DNA from: an uncultured Clostridia bacterium
GTDB lineage: Bacteria; Bacillota; Clostridia; UBA1381
Direction of reading: 5' to 3'
Length of the DNA stretch: 64,000 bases
NCBI GenBank assembly: GCA_944393255.1
Contig: CALXZP010000012.1
Coordinates: 61,585 to 125,584, forward strand
Below the pieces are notes generated by a model. That model saw only the letters and a list, made by a program, of their open reading frames with translations, was not told where the DNA came from and made no database searches. Position 1 is the stretch's first letter. Each line of letters begins with the position of its first letter. Below, piece by piece: positions 7,929 to 17,161 of this stretch. The position numbers were made by a program, and so were the translations under genes.

Positions 7929-8925
7929 TAGCACGCACCTCCCTCTTTGCCATCTCTTTATCTCCCTTTACCGCGATCCTGTGTCCCGTTTCACGGCAGA
8001 GCCTTAAAATATTTCTGCGCTTGTTCCCTACCGCCTTTGATATCTCGGACGGCGCCACGAAAATAACCGCGTCCTCCCCGCAGCCTTCAAGCGCTTTCTT
8101 CATCATATCGTAATATATCTCGCCCTCCACCAGCTCGCCGAACGCGCTGTGGAAAGGCCCCGCCGCCACCGATGCGTTTTCGTTTATTTCGTCCGTGGGC
8201 TGCAGCCCCATGCGTATCACCTTTATATCCGCCGCCTCGAACATCAGCAGCAGCCGCTTTGCAAGCGACACCGCTTCATCGAGCGTCTGCGGTCTGTATC
8301 TGCCCTCTCTGTACATTTTCTCAAGATATGTACCGGCTATGGTAAGCGTCGGATATATCCTCACACATTCCGGTCTGAGCGCAATGATACGTTCCGCCGT
8401 ATGCACCGAGCGTTCCGGTGTGTCACCCGGCAGCCCGGTCATCATCTGTAACCCCAGAGAAAACCCGCGGTTTTTTATAAGCCCGGCCGCACGCTCCGTC
8501 TGCACCGCGCTGTGACCTCTGTTGGAATTTTTTAGCACTTCCTCACACATGGACTGGGCTCCCAGCTCTATAGTAGTGACGCCGTATCTCTTCAGATTGT
8601 CCAGTATCTCATCATTGATATAGTCGGGACGTGTAGACAAGCGTATACCGTCGATCCTGCCGGATCTTATATATGGCCGGACCCGTTCCATAAGCGCGTT
8701 CTGCTCCTCTATTGGTATGCCTGTAAAGCTGCCGCCGAAAAACGCCGCTTCGACCGATACGCCCTCCCTCGGAAGCGTTTTCAGATACTCCTCTATTATC
8801 CTTGTTACATCCTCGGGAGACGTCTCCTTTATCTGACCGGTTATCCTGTTCTGATCGCAGAACACACAGTCGAACGGACAGCCCCTGTGCGGTACAAATA
8901 TGGGTATATTATACTTTCTTTGCAT
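7909..8925 (-). CDS. Elp3-like radical SAM protein of unknown substrate
   Basis: This 338-residue protein contains the radical-SAM cluster motif CPFDCVFC near the N-terminus, followed by FFGGSFTGIP and a TIM-barrel-type core (LSTRPDYI, TIELGAQS, QMMTGLPGDT) typical of the Elp3/COG1243-like family. A 4Fe-4S cluster and S-adenosylmethionine radical chemistry are expected; the substrate is unknown. No acetyltransferase domain as in true Elp3 is evident. The chosen ATG (8925) has GGAG 7-8 nt upstream; a longer frame reading 46 codons further lacks family similarity and overlaps rnc. It overlaps rnc by 17 nt and smc by about 20 nt, so it is tightly coupled to both. Confidence 0.85.
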   Translation of the reverse strand: MQRKYNIPIFVPHRGCPFDCVFCDQNRITGQIKETSPEDVTRIIEEYLKTLPREGVSVEAAFFGGSFTGIPIEEQNALMERVRPYIRSGRIDGIRLSTRPDYINDEILDNLKRYGVTTIELGAQSMCEEVLKNSNRGHSAVQTERAAGLIKNRGFSLGLQMMTGLPGDTPERSVHTAERIIALRPECVRIYPTLTIAGTYLEKMYREGRYRPQTLDEAVSLAKRLLLMFEAADIKVIRMGLQPTDEINENASVAAGPFHSAFGELVEGEIYYDMMKKALEGCGEDAVIFVAPSEISKAVGNKRRNILRLCRETGHRIAVKGDKEMAKREVRAIAVKTA

Positions 8926-9634
8926 TTTTAAGCTCCGTAAGCGCGGCTCTGGCCGCAGCCTGCTCCGCCTCCTTCTTGCTGCGTCCGACCCCGGTCTGTG
9001 CCGGTTCTCCGTTGATAACAACACGGACGGTAAACTGCTTGTTGTGCTCTTTGCCGGTCTCATGGATGGTCACATACGAGACGGCGCCTTTGCCGTTTCT
9101 CTGAACCAGCTCCTGAAGCGTTGTCTTATAGTCCGAATAGAACTCGCCTGCAAGCACCTTTTCTATACGTCCGCTCATCAGCCCCAAAAGCCATTCCCTT
9201 GCGGTTTCAAGATCGCTGTCAAGATATATGGCGGCAAGCACCGCTTCAAACGCGTCCGATATTATAGAGGGACGTCTTCTGCCCCCAGTCCTCTCCTCGC
9301 CTCTGCCCAGGAAAACCAATTCGTTAAGACCTATTTTTTCAGCTGTAGATGCAAGAGACTGCTCGCATACGAGCGTAGCGCGGAATTTTGTAAGATCTCC
9401 CTCGTCAATATCCTGCATCTTCTTGAAAATATAATCGCTGATTATAAGGCTGAGCACGGAATCTCCCAGAAATTCAAGACGCTCATTATCACGCGTATGG
9501 TTTTCATTGGCATAGGAGCTGTGAGTCAATGCCGTTTTCAGCAAATAGCTGTTTTTGAATTTATGTCCTATCTTTTTTTCTGCATCTGTCATTTTTATGA
9601 CCGTAAAATCCTTTCTGTTACTATCCAGATCCAT
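8909..9634 (-). CDS. rnc: Ribonuclease III
   Basis: RNase III (241 residues) cleaves double-stranded RNA in rRNA and mRNA maturation. The catalytic signature RLEFLGDSV (52-60) is present, the second acidic pair lies in ISDAFEAVLAAIYLD, and a double-stranded-RNA-binding domain fills the C-terminus (about 165-236, GVGRSKKEAEQAAARAAL). The start is uncertain: ATG at 9634 or an internal ATG 14 codons later (9592), neither with an ideal ribosome binding site. It lies 52 nt downstream of a Fic gene and overlaps the radical-SAM gene. Confidence 0.96.
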   Translation of the reverse strand: MDLDSNRKDFTVIKMTDAEKKIGHKFKNSYLLKTALTHSSYANENHTRDNERLEFLGDSVLSLIISDYIFKKMQDIDEGDLTKFRATLVCEQSLASTAEKIGLNELVFLGRGEERTGGRRRPSIISDAFEAVLAAIYLDSDLETAREWLLGLMSGRIEKVLAGEFYSDYKTTLQELVQRNGKGAVSYVTIHETGKEHNKQFTVRVVINGEPAQTGVGRSKKEAEQAAARAALTELKNAKKV

Positions 9635-9686
9635 TTCATTGCAGATTTTCCTCTGCTGATGGCTCTATCGATCTATCTTCCAAAAA

Positions 9687-10298
9687 CTATTCCTGCAGAT
9701 CTTCCGCTCTGTAAACATTATATCCTTCATAATGATAGCTGGCGTCTATACCTTTCATATACACGATCCTGTCATTGACCTTATCCGTCAAAGCGTTTTT
9801 TAATATAAACTTGATCTCTGTATCCTTGATCGGACTGCGTTCCATTGCAAGCAAATAATCTTCTTTATCAACTTTACTCCAATCCACGACCATGCCTAAT
9901 TCGTTTTTAAATATCAAATCAAGCCATATACGTGTACTTCTGCCGTTGCCCTCCCTAAACGGATGTGCAATATTCATTTCCACATATTTTTCTACGATCT
10001 CATCAAATGTTGATTGCGGCATATCATCAATATGAGCTAACGCCGCTTCAAGATACATTACGGGAGCAAATCTAAAATTCCCCTTCGCTATGTTCACCAT
10101 TCTAATCTCTCCGGCAAAATCATAAATATCTGAAAACAAGTGTTTATGAATGATCTTTAATGAAGAAAACTTCCCTGCTTCAAGAATATTCAGAGTTCCA
10201 TTAGAAAACAGTTCCAATGCCTTGGTCTTACTGATTTTTTCTTCTTCTCTTGCCAGTTCTGCAGGATCTGTAATGCCTAATTTGTTTTTTAACGCCAT
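9687..10298 (-). CDS. Fic-family protein adenylyltransferase, class III (C-terminal inhibitory helix)
   Basis: This 203-residue protein has the Fic active-site motif HPFREGNGR (112-120), the TxxIHxxLF-type helix (KIIHKHLFSDIYDFAGEIR), and a flap region upstream. Fic enzymes of this kind transfer AMP from ATP to Ser/Thr/Tyr of target proteins. Near the C-terminus SYHYEG (187-192) fits the class III inhibitory motif [S/T]xxxE[G/N], whose Glu blocks ATP binding, so self-inhibition is expected and a separate antitoxin is not required; none is seen. The gene is AT-richer than its neighbours and sits between the fabF terminator and rnc, which suggests a later insertion. The target is unknown. Confidence 0.88.
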   Translation of the reverse strand: MALKNKLGITDPAELAREEEKISKTKALELFSNGTLNILEAGKFSSLKIIHKHLFSDIYDFAGEIRMVNIAKGNFRFAPVMYLEAALAHIDDMPQSTFDEIVEKYVEMNIAHPFREGNGRSTRIWLDLIFKNELGMVVDWSKVDKEDYLLAMERSPIKDTEIKFILKNALTDKVNDRIVYMKGIDASYHYEGYNVYRAEDLQE

Positions 10299-10473
10299 AG
10301 CTTCCCGCCTTCTTCTATTGATAAATATTAAGTATAGCTCCGCTGATCCGCGGGGTGCTTTTTGATACCGGCTCTGCTCCTATAAAACTTTAAAAGCAAA
10401 GCCGTCACGCACGATGACAGGATCGTCCAAATCCCTTATCTGCACAAATACTGCGGAGCTGATGCGCCGCAGT

Positions 10474-10529
10474 AAAAACAGTTCCTCCGCAAAGAAGGGC
10501 TGCTGAACCGTGCAGTCCTTCTTTGCGGA
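10474..10529 (-). terminator. Terminator of the fatty-acid operon
   Basis: The arms at 10486-10503 and 10512-10529 form an almost perfect long stem (TCCGCAAAGAAGG facing CCTTCTTTGCGGA). In minus-strand sense GTTTTTA follows. A second smaller hairpin (10451-10471) lies just beyond. From here to 10298 there is no gene; I see only a short GC-rich palindrome near 10350 and no convincing promoter for the Fic gene. Confidence 0.85.
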
Positions 10530-10537
10530 TTATCATA

Positions 10538-11776
10538 TTAATCTCTGTACTTTTTAAACACTACCGAAGCGTTATGACCGCCGAAGCCGAGCGAGTTCGA
10601 CATTGCGTACTCTACCTCCTGCTCCCTTCCCTCGTTGGGTACTATATCGAGGTCGCAGTCCGGGTCGGGCGTTTCATAGTTTATCGTAGCCGGTATATAG
10701 CCGTCCTCTATCGCATATGCGCAGACGATGGCTTCTACAGCGCCTGCGGCTCCGAGCATATGACCCGTCATTGACTTTGTCGAGCTGACAGCCACCTTGT
10801 AAGCAGCATCGCCGAACACCGCCTTTATAGCCTGCGTCTCAAACATATCGTTGAGCTTGGTCGATGTGCCGTGAGCATTGATATAAGTTATATCCTCCGG
10901 TGTGACTCCCGAATCCTTTATCGCAAGCTCCATAGCCTTTGCTCCGCCTTCGCCGCCGGGCATAGGGCTGGTTATATGGTACGCGTCATCCGTTGCACCG
11001 TAGCCCGTCATTTCACAGATGATATGCGCGCCTCTCGCCTTAGCGTGCTCAAGCTCCTCAAGAACAAGGAACGCCGCGCCTTCGCTGAGAACGAAACCGT
11101 CACGGTTAAGATCAAACGGTCTTGAAGCATGCTTCGGATCGTCGTTTCTGGTTGACATAGCCTTCATGTTGCAGAAGCCGGCAAAAGCGGTCGGCGCTAC
11201 GGTCGCCTCGCAGCCTCCGGCTATTATAACGTCGTTATCGCCGTACTGGATATGACGGAAAGCGGTGCCGAGCGCGTTTGTGCTCGACGCGCAGGCCGTT
11301 ACTACATTTTCGTTGACGCCTCTTGCATTATACTTCATTGCGATCTGGCACGGAGCCATGTTGCCTATCATCATCGGGATGAAGAACGGGCTCACTCTGC
11401 CCGGGCCCTTTTCGAGATAGTTTTTATGCTGCTCCTCAAACGTAAGTATACCGCCTATACCCGAACCCGTTATAACTCCGACTCTCCACGGATCTTCCTT
11501 TTCCATGTCCAGTCCCGAATTTTCAACAGCCTCCGTTGCAGCGATAAGCGCAAGCTGCGTAAATCTATCCATTTTGCGTACGTCTTTTTTATCAATATGA
11601 TCTGTTATCTCAAGATCCTTTATCTCCCCGGCTATCTTTGTTTTAAAGTCGGTCACGTCAAAAGCGCCGACAAGGTCGATACCGTTCACACCGGCCTTTA
11701 TATTCTGCCAGAAAGTTTTAACATCGTTACCGATAGGAGTTACCGCGCCAACTCCGGTCACTACAACTCTCTTCAT
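10538..11776 (-). CDS. fabF: 3-oxoacyl-ACP synthase II (KAS II)
   Basis: FabF (412 residues) condenses malonyl-ACP with growing acyl-ACP in the cytosolic type II fatty-acid cycle. The thiolase-fold motifs are intact: nucleophile C162 in [10 protein letters not shown], the first His in [11 protein letters not shown], and the second His in [12 protein letters not shown]. The ATG at 11776 has GGAGG 7 nt upstream and starts with [10 protein letters not shown] as in the family. It ends the fapR-controlled operon and is separated from acpP by an unusually long 316-nt spacer. Confidence 0.97.
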   Translation of the reverse strand: MKRVVVTGVGAVTPIGNDVKTFWQNIKAGVNGIDLVGAFDVTDFKTKIAGEIKDLEITDHIDKKDVRKMDRFTQLALIAATEAVENSGLDMEKEDPWRVGVITGSGIGGILTFEEQHKNYLEKGPGRVSPFFIPMMIGNMAPCQIAMKYNARGVNENVVTACASSTNALGTAFRHIQYGDNDVIIAGGCEATVAPTAFAGFCNMKAMSTRNDDPKHASRPFDLNRDGFVLSEGAAFLVLEELEHAKARGAHIICEMTGYGATDDAYHITSPMPGGEGGAKAMELAIKDSGVTPEDITYINAHGTSTKLNDMFETQAIKAVFGDAAYKVAVSSTKSMTGHMLGAAGAVEAIVCAYAIEDGYIPATINYETPDPDCDLDIVPNEGREQEVEYAMSNSLGFGGHNASVVFKKYRD

Positions 11777-12092
11777 TATTTTTCCTCCTGAAAATACAAC
11801 ATGACAGCACCGCACTCCGCGATGCACCGCACCGTCAGACCCCGGAGCGGCGCTCCGTTATCCGACACTTATTACCGGAAGAAGCGTATCCTCCCTCCGA
11901 AAAGCTCAGGGCGGTATTCCGCGCCTGCGGCGCGGGCAGCGTCCCTGTCTTTTTATATCTTATCTATTTAATCCGCACTGAGCGGGTTTGATTTACATAC
12001 TTATATGAATAATGACCGGGGAGCCGCTTTGCGCAGCGCCCCGTGTCTCTTTAACAGATCCGGCATAGGCTGCGCGGTCTGCTTTGATCAAA
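11777..12092. other. Intergenic spacer between acpP and fabF
   Basis: The 316 nt contain no credible gene on either strand. There are small GC-rich palindromes (around 11926-11940 and 12018-12045) but no T-run that would make them terminators, and no clear promoter. The spacer could hold an RNA-processing site that uncouples acpP from fabF abundance; that is speculation. Confidence 0.4.
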
Positions 12093-12323
12093 TTACTGAT
12101 GATCCTTAATATAATTAACAGCGTCGCCGACTGTACGGATCTTCTCCGCATCCTCGTCCGGTATCTCGATATCAAATTCTGTTTCCAGACCCATGATAAG
12201 TTCAACGATATCCAGTGAATCAGCGCCAAGATCATCAACGAATGAAGCGGTAAGTGTTACCGCGCTTTCATCAGCGCCAAGCTGGTCAACGATCACGCTT
12301 TTTACTCTCTCGAATTCATCCAT
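12093..12323 (-). CDS. acpP: Acyl carrier protein
   Basis: ACP (76 residues) is a small acidic four-helix protein carrying acyl chains on a phosphopantetheine arm attached to Ser36 in the motif GADSLD. The ATG at 12323 has AAAGGAGGT 7 nt upstream; a GTG three codons earlier overlaps that site and is rejected. It sits between fabG and fabF, the usual arrangement. A phosphopantetheinyl transferase that could activate it is encoded at 31997-32623. Confidence 0.97.
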   Translation of the reverse strand: MDEFERVKSVIVDQLGADESAVTLTASFVDDLGADSLDIVELIMGLETEFDIEIPDEDAEKIRTVGDAVNYIKDHQ

Positions 12324-12421
12324 CCCGAGCACCTCCTTTCAAGTGTTGTGAACAGATTCCGCACTGCGGAAGCCGTAGGATTTATATATTACTTTCCTGC
12401 AGGAAAATCATATATCAAAAA

Positions 12422-13162
12422 TTACATTACAAGCCCGCCGTCAACACAGATCACCTGTCCGGTTATGTATGACGACATATCCGACGCCAGGAACGCTACC
12501 GTATCAGCTATATTTTCCACCGTACCGAACTTTCCGAGCGGTATTGCGTCAAAATACTGCTGCTTTACGTCGTCCGGCAGCTTATCCGTCATAGCCGACG
12601 CGATAAAACCGGGCGCAACGGCGTTGCAGCGGATGCCTCTTGATGAAAATTCCTTTGCTGTAGTCTTTGTAAGACCTATGAGCCCGGCTTTTGAAGCGCT
12701 GTAGTTGGCCTGACCCGCATTGCCCATAACGCCTACAACTGACGCTATGTTTATGATCGAGCCGCCCTTTGCCTTCATCATGGGACGCACTGCGGTCTTT
12801 ATGCAGTTGAACGCGCCCTTGAGGTTTATGTCAAGCACAAGATCCCAGTCCTCCTCGCTCATTCTGAGCATGAGACCGTCGCGCGTGATACCCGCGTTAT
12901 TTACAAATATGTCGATGCCGCCGAATTCCTTTACCGCGCCGTCCACGAGAGCCTTTACATCATCGATATTTCTGACGTCGCCCTTGATGCATATCGAACC
13001 GACGCCCAGCGCCTTTATCTCCTCACAGGCCGCATCTGCATCCGCCGACTGCGGTATATCATTTATTACTATATTAGCGCCGAGAGACGCAAGCTTTAAC
13101 GCTATCGCTTTGCCTATGCCCCTGCCCGAGCCGGTTATGACCGCTGTTTTACCCTTAAGCAT
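12422..13162 (-). CDS. fabG: 3-oxoacyl-ACP reductase
   Basis: FabG (246 residues) is an NADPH-dependent short-chain dehydrogenase reducing 3-oxoacyl-ACP. The cofactor motif GSGRGIG (11-17), NNAG, and the catalytic Ser-Tyr-Lys (ASVVG then YSASK) are present. The end is the family-typical GQVICVDGGLVM. The ATG at 13162 was chosen because the product then starts MLKGKTAVITG; an upstream extension lacks similarity. It lies 19 nt after fabD. Confidence 0.96.
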   Translation of the reverse strand: MLKGKTAVITGSGRGIGKAIALKLASLGANIVINDIPQSADADAACEEIKALGVGSICIKGDVRNIDDVKALVDGAVKEFGGIDIFVNNAGITRDGLMLRMSEEDWDLVLDINLKGAFNCIKTAVRPMMKAKGGSIINIASVVGVMGNAGQANYSASKAGLIGLTKTTAKEFSSRGIRCNAVAPGFIASAMTDKLPDDVKQQYFDAIPLGKFGTVENIADTVAFLASDMSSYITGQVICVDGGLVM

Positions 13163-13181
13163 ACTTATCGTTTCCTTTCCG

Positions 13182-14117
13182 TTACATTCCGAGACCTGCA
13201 AGCGTCTTTTCAAGCGACGCCATGTCTTCCACATTGAATACCTTGACCGTCTTGTCTATCTTCTTCATGAAGCCCGAAAGAGCCTTGCCCGGTCCTACCT
13301 CGATAAAGGTATCCACGCCGTCGGCTATCATTCTTCTTATCGAATCCTCCCAGAGCACCGAATTTGACACCTGATCCTTTAAAAGCTTCTTGATATCGCT
13401 CTTATCCTTTATATAGTCCGCCGTAACATTGGTTATTACAGGTATATCCATATCATATACCTCAACGTCCTCCATCTCCTTTGCAAGCTTCTCGCCCGCG
13501 CCTGTGAGCAGCGAACAGTGGAACGGAGCCGATACATCGAGCATCAGCGCGCGCTTAGCGCCCATTTCCTTTGCTATCTCGCAGCATTTCTGAACCGCCG
13601 CCGTCTCTCCCGACACAACTATCTGACCGGGACAGTTAAAGTTCGCACCGGTGCACACGCCGTATTCCGAAGCCTGCTTTGCAGCCTCGCGCACCTGATC
13701 CGCACTGAGTGCTATTATCGCAGCCATCGCGCCCTTTCCAACAGGTACCTCCTCCTGCATGTACTTTCCGCGCTTTCTGACGAGCTTTACCGCGTCGGCA
13801 AACTTGAGGGAACCGGAAGCAACGTGCGCCGTATACTCGCCCAGGCTCAAGCCCGCAACAACGTCCGGCTTAACGCCCTTTTCCTCAAGGACTCTCAGCG
13901 CCGCAGTACTCATAGTAACTATCGTCGGCTGAGTATTTTCGGTTATCATCAAGGTTTCCTTGGTGCCGTTCCATATCATGTCCTTTATATCAAAGCCGAG
14001 CGCCTCCGACGCCTCGTTGAATACAGCGTCTGCACATGCGAAGTTTTCCGCCAGCTCCCTGCCCATGCCGGGAGCCTGCGCTCCCTGTCCTGCAAATATA
14101 AATGCGATCTTACCCAT
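13182..14117 (-). CDS. fabD: Malonyl-CoA:ACP transacylase
   Basis: FabD (311 residues) loads malonyl groups onto ACP. It has the N-terminal FAGQGAQ motif, the nucleophile S91 in GLSLGE, and the catalytic His in SAPFHCSLL. Full length. It lies between fabK (27 nt) and fabG (19 nt) and is translated from an ATG with an adequate purine-rich upstream site. Confidence 0.96.
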   Translation of the reverse strand: MGKIAFIFAGQGAQAPGMGRELAENFACADAVFNEASEALGFDIKDMIWNGTKETLMITENTQPTIVTMSTAALRVLEEKGVKPDVVAGLSLGEYTAHVASGSLKFADAVKLVRKRGKYMQEEVPVGKGAMAAIIALSADQVREAAKQASEYGVCTGANFNCPGQIVVSGETAAVQKCCEIAKEMGAKRALMLDVSAPFHCSLLTGAGEKLAKEMEDVEVYDMDIPVITNVTADYIKDKSDIKKLLKDQVSNSVLWEDSIRRMIADGVDTFIEVGPGKALSGFMKKIDKTVKVFNVEDMASLEKTLAGLGM

Positions 14118-14144
14118 ATTGATTTCCTTTCGATCTTCGGACTT

Positions 14145-15089
14145 TTACACGTCCATCTTTGCTTTTATCGTTCCCAGAATACCGTCTATTTCCTCAAAAT
14201 AGCTCTTTATGATATCGGCGCACGGTTCGATCTTATGTACCATAGCCGCCGACTGACCTGCCATGAGCGAGCCCATCTGAACGTCGCCCTCCTCAAACGC
14301 GCGTCTTAATCCGCCCACTCCGAGCTGTTCTACCTCCTCGAACGGCGCGTTCTCCTTTTCAAGTCTCTGATATTCCTTTGTAAGCTTGTTCTTAAGCGCC
14401 CTTACCGGTGCTCCCGTTAAACGTCCCGTAACGACAGCGTCGCGGTCTTTTGCTTTCAGTACTGCGTTTTTATAATTTTCATGAGCTATACATTCATCGG
14501 AACATATAAATCTCGTGCCTACCTGTATGCCGTCCGCGCCAAGCGCAAATGCCGCTACGGCGCCTCTTGCATCCGCGATACCGCCAGCCGCAACTACCGG
14601 GACGCTTACTGCATCGGCTATCTGCGGAACAAGACACATAGTCGTTATCTCGCCGATATGTCCGCCGGCCTCCGTTCCCTCGGCTATTACAGCGTCAGCG
14701 CCCATCTTTTCCATTCTCTGAGCCATTGCAACGCTTGCAATAACAGGCAGCACCTTGATATCCGCGGCCTTCAGCTCTTCCATGTATTTTCCCGGATTTC
14801 CCGCGCCTGTTGCGACAACAGCCGGCTTTTCCTCAATAACGACCTTCATAACGTCGTCCGCAAACGGGGACATGAGCATAACGTTCACACCGAACGGCTT
14901 ATCCGTCAGCTCTCTGCACTTTCTTATCTGTGCGCGAACCACATCTGCCGGAGCGCCGCCTGCCGCTATAAGTCCGAGACCGCCTCCGTTTGATACCGCA
15001 GCCGCCAGCTCCGCCGTTGCGACCCATGCCATACCGCCCTGTATAACAGGGTACTCTATGCCGAGCAATTCACATAATCTGTTATTCAT
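14145..15089 (-). CDS. fabK: FMN-dependent enoyl-ACP reductase II
   Basis: FabK (314 residues) is the flavin enoyl reductase that replaces FabI in many Clostridia and streptococci and is insensitive to triclosan. The sequence has the nitronate-monooxygenase-like TIM barrel: GIEYPVIQGGMAWVA at the start, GTEAGGHIG, AAGGIADARG and GADGIQVGTRF for FMN/phosphate binding. No FabI homologue is in this window. FabK in place of FabI supports the clostridial assignment. Confidence 0.95.
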   Translation of the reverse strand: MNNRLCELLGIEYPVIQGGMAWVATAELAAAVSNGGGLGLIAAGGAPADVVRAQIRKCRELTDKPFGVNVMLMSPFADDVMKVVIEEKPAVVATGAGNPGKYMEELKAADIKVLPVIASVAMAQRMEKMGADAVIAEGTEAGGHIGEITTMCLVPQIADAVSVPVVAAGGIADARGAVAAFALGADGIQVGTRFICSDECIAHENYKNAVLKAKDRDAVVTGRLTGAPVRALKNKLTKEYQRLEKENAPFEEVEQLGVGGLRRAFEEGDVQMGSLMAGQSAAMVHKIEPCADIIKSYFEEIDGILGTIKAKMDV

Positions 15090-15162
15090 TTTGAACCTCC
15101 TGACGCTTTTTTTATTTATTCTCTGTTTTCAGAAAGGGAACCGCGCCCCTTACCGCTGTTTA

Positions 15163-16143
15163 TCAGAATTCGATCAGCACCGCGCCCCATGTAAGACCGC
15201 CGCCGAAGCCGACAAGTATTATCTTGTCCCCTCTCTTTACAAGACCCTCTTCAACTACCTCCGCAAGTGCGACCGGTATGCACGATGCAGAGGTATTGCC
15301 GAATTTTTCGAGATGCAGAAATACCTTATCGCGCTCAACACCCATCCTTTTTATAGCGCTGTCCACTATCCTGTAGTTGGCCTGATGCGGTATTACCAGC
15401 TTTATATCGTCGTAGGTAAGCCCCGCCTGCTCCAGTACCTTGTTCGAAGCGTCGGCCATTGCCTTGACGGCGAACTTCATAACGGACTGTCCCGCCATCC
15501 AGATAGTTTCCTTGCGCTTGCTTATCCTCTGCTCAAGCTCCTCATCGTCATTTCTGAACGCAAGACTCGTTATGGACTTGCAGCCTGTGCCGTCCGCGCC
15601 TATATCCGCGGCAAGAACTCCCGGATGCGATTCGTCGGCCGTTAAGACCGCAGCTCCGGCGGCGTCGCCGAAAAGCACGCAGGTGGCTCTGTCCTTGTAA
15701 TCCGTCGCCTTTGTCAGACAGTCGGCGCATATGACGAGCACGTTTTTGTAAAAGCCGGTTTTTATGAACTGATCCGCTATAACAATACCCGTTACAAAGC
15801 TTGTGCAGGCCGTGTTGTAATCAAACGCCGCGGCGTTTACAGCGCCGATATTCTTCTGGACTATGCAGGCGCATGACGGCGTGAAATAGTCCGGAGTTAC
15901 CGTTGCGAGGATTATAAGATCTATATCCTCTGCGCTCATGCCGGCGTCCTCTATCGCTCTCTGCGCCGCGATCGTAGCCATATCCGTGGTATACTCGTCG
16001 TCAGCCGAAACATGACGCTCCTTTATACCTGTACGGCGCGTGATCCACTCGTCATTCGTATCAACTATGCTCTCCATATAAGCATTGTCGTATACCTTTT
16101 CGGGGATATACTTACCCACTCCCGCAATTCTTGTGTTAGGCAT
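15163..16143 (-). CDS. fabH: 3-oxoacyl-ACP synthase III (KAS III)
   Basis: FabH (326 residues) starts fatty-acid synthesis by condensing acyl-CoA primers with malonyl-ACP. The catalytic triad is visible: C113 in YNTACTS, His in PHQANYR, and Asn in GNTSAS. DEWITRRTGIKER near the N-terminus is family typical. Its start overlaps the end of plsX by 8 nt, implying translational coupling. Confidence 0.97.
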   Translation of the reverse strand: MPNTRIAGVGKYIPEKVYDNAYMESIVDTNDEWITRRTGIKERHVSADDEYTTDMATIAAQRAIEDAGMSAEDIDLIILATVTPDYFTPSCACIVQKNIGAVNAAAFDYNTACTSFVTGIVIADQFIKTGFYKNVLVICADCLTKATDYKDRATCVLFGDAAGAAVLTADESHPGVLAADIGADGTGCKSITSLAFRNDDEELEQRISKRKETIWMAGQSVMKFAVKAMADASNKVLEQAGLTYDDIKLVIPHQANYRIVDSAIKRMGVERDKVFLHLEKFGNTSASCIPVALAEVVEEGLVKRGDKIILVGFGGGLTWGAVLIEF

Positions 16144-17149
16144 TATTACTTTCCTCCATTACTTCATATTTTATTTTATCCGCAATACAATTTATAACAT
16201 CGGTGGCAACAAAACGCTCCGCCTGTTTTATCGCGCTGAACACCGCCAGCGCGTCCGAAGATCCGTGCCCCTTTATAACGGGCTTCTTCGTGCCGAGCAG
16301 CGGCGCTCCGCCGTATTCGCGGTAATCCATCATTTTCTTGAAATCCTTTACGCCGTCCATTACAAACAGCGCGCCGAGCTTCGTTTTGAGGTTTTTCGTG
16401 AAAAGGTCTTTTACCATTTTTCCTATAACGTGTCCCATGCCCTCGACCGTTTTAAGTATGACGTTTCCCACAAAGCCGTCGCATACCATAACATCCGCAG
16501 TGCCTTCCATCACGTCGCGTCCCTCAATGTTCCCTATAAAATCAAACGGCGCATCCTTCATCTTCGGGAAGGTCTTTTTGGTGAGCTCATCGCCCTTGCC
16601 TTCCTCCTCTCCGTTGGAGACAAGACCTACCGCAGCTCTGTCCGTTCCGTGAACGTTCTCCATATAAACGCTTCCCATTATGCCGAACTGAACAAGGTTC
16701 TCAGGCTTGCAGTTCGTGTTTGCGCCGGCGTCTATAAGCAGCTTCGGCCCCTTTGCCGTAGGCAGTATCGTCGCGAGCGCAGGTCTTATCACTCCCTTTA
16801 TCCTCCCGACTATCAAAAGCCCAGCTGTAAGCAGCGCGCCCGTGTTTCCCATGGAGAGCATTGCGTCTCCGCCGCCCTTTTTAAGCAGATTTGCCGCAAC
16901 GACAACCGACGCGCCCTTTTTCCGGCGCACCGCCTTTGCCGGCTCCTCATGATTTGAGATCAGCTCCGGCGCGTGGACTATCTCTATCCTTTCCCTTGCA
17001 TAATCGTATTTTTCAAGCTCTTTTTCGATTACAGGAGTATCTCCTACAAGAACGATATTTATTCCCAGCTCGTTCACAGCGCGTACCGAAGCTTCTACCG
17101 GTACCTGCGGCGCATGGTCGCCGCCCATTGCATCTACGATGATCTTCAT
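16136..17149 (-). CDS. plsX: Phosphate acyltransferase PlsX
   Basis: PlsX (337 residues) converts acyl-ACP to acyl-phosphate, the donor for PlsY in phosphatidic acid synthesis, at the membrane surface. Motifs seen: DAMGGDHAP at the N-terminus, SMGNTGALLTAGLL, DAGANTNCKPENL, and DGFVGNVILKTVEG. It begins 12 nt after fapR and overlaps fabH, the canonical fapR-plsX-fab order of Bacillota. Confidence 0.97.
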   Translation of the reverse strand: MKIIVDAMGGDHAPQVPVEASVRAVNELGINIVLVGDTPVIEKELEKYDYARERIEIVHAPELISNHEEPAKAVRRKKGASVVVAANLLKKGGGDAMLSMGNTGALLTAGLLIVGRIKGVIRPALATILPTAKGPKLLIDAGANTNCKPENLVQFGIMGSVYMENVHGTDRAAVGLVSNGEEEGKGDELTKKTFPKMKDAPFDFIGNIEGRDVMEGTADVMVCDGFVGNVILKTVEGMGHVIGKMVKDLFTKNLKTKLGALFVMDGVKDFKKMMDYREYGGAPLLGTKKPVIKGHGSSDALAVFSAIKQAERFVATDVINCIADKIKYEVMEESNNA

Positions 17150-17161
17150 TTATTATATCCC

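Noticed and set aside
8900..9778. 292-codon open frame on the plus strand opposite rnc
   Set aside because: It is antisense to a certain gene, has no ribosome binding site and no recognisable domain; it is a codon-bias shadow.
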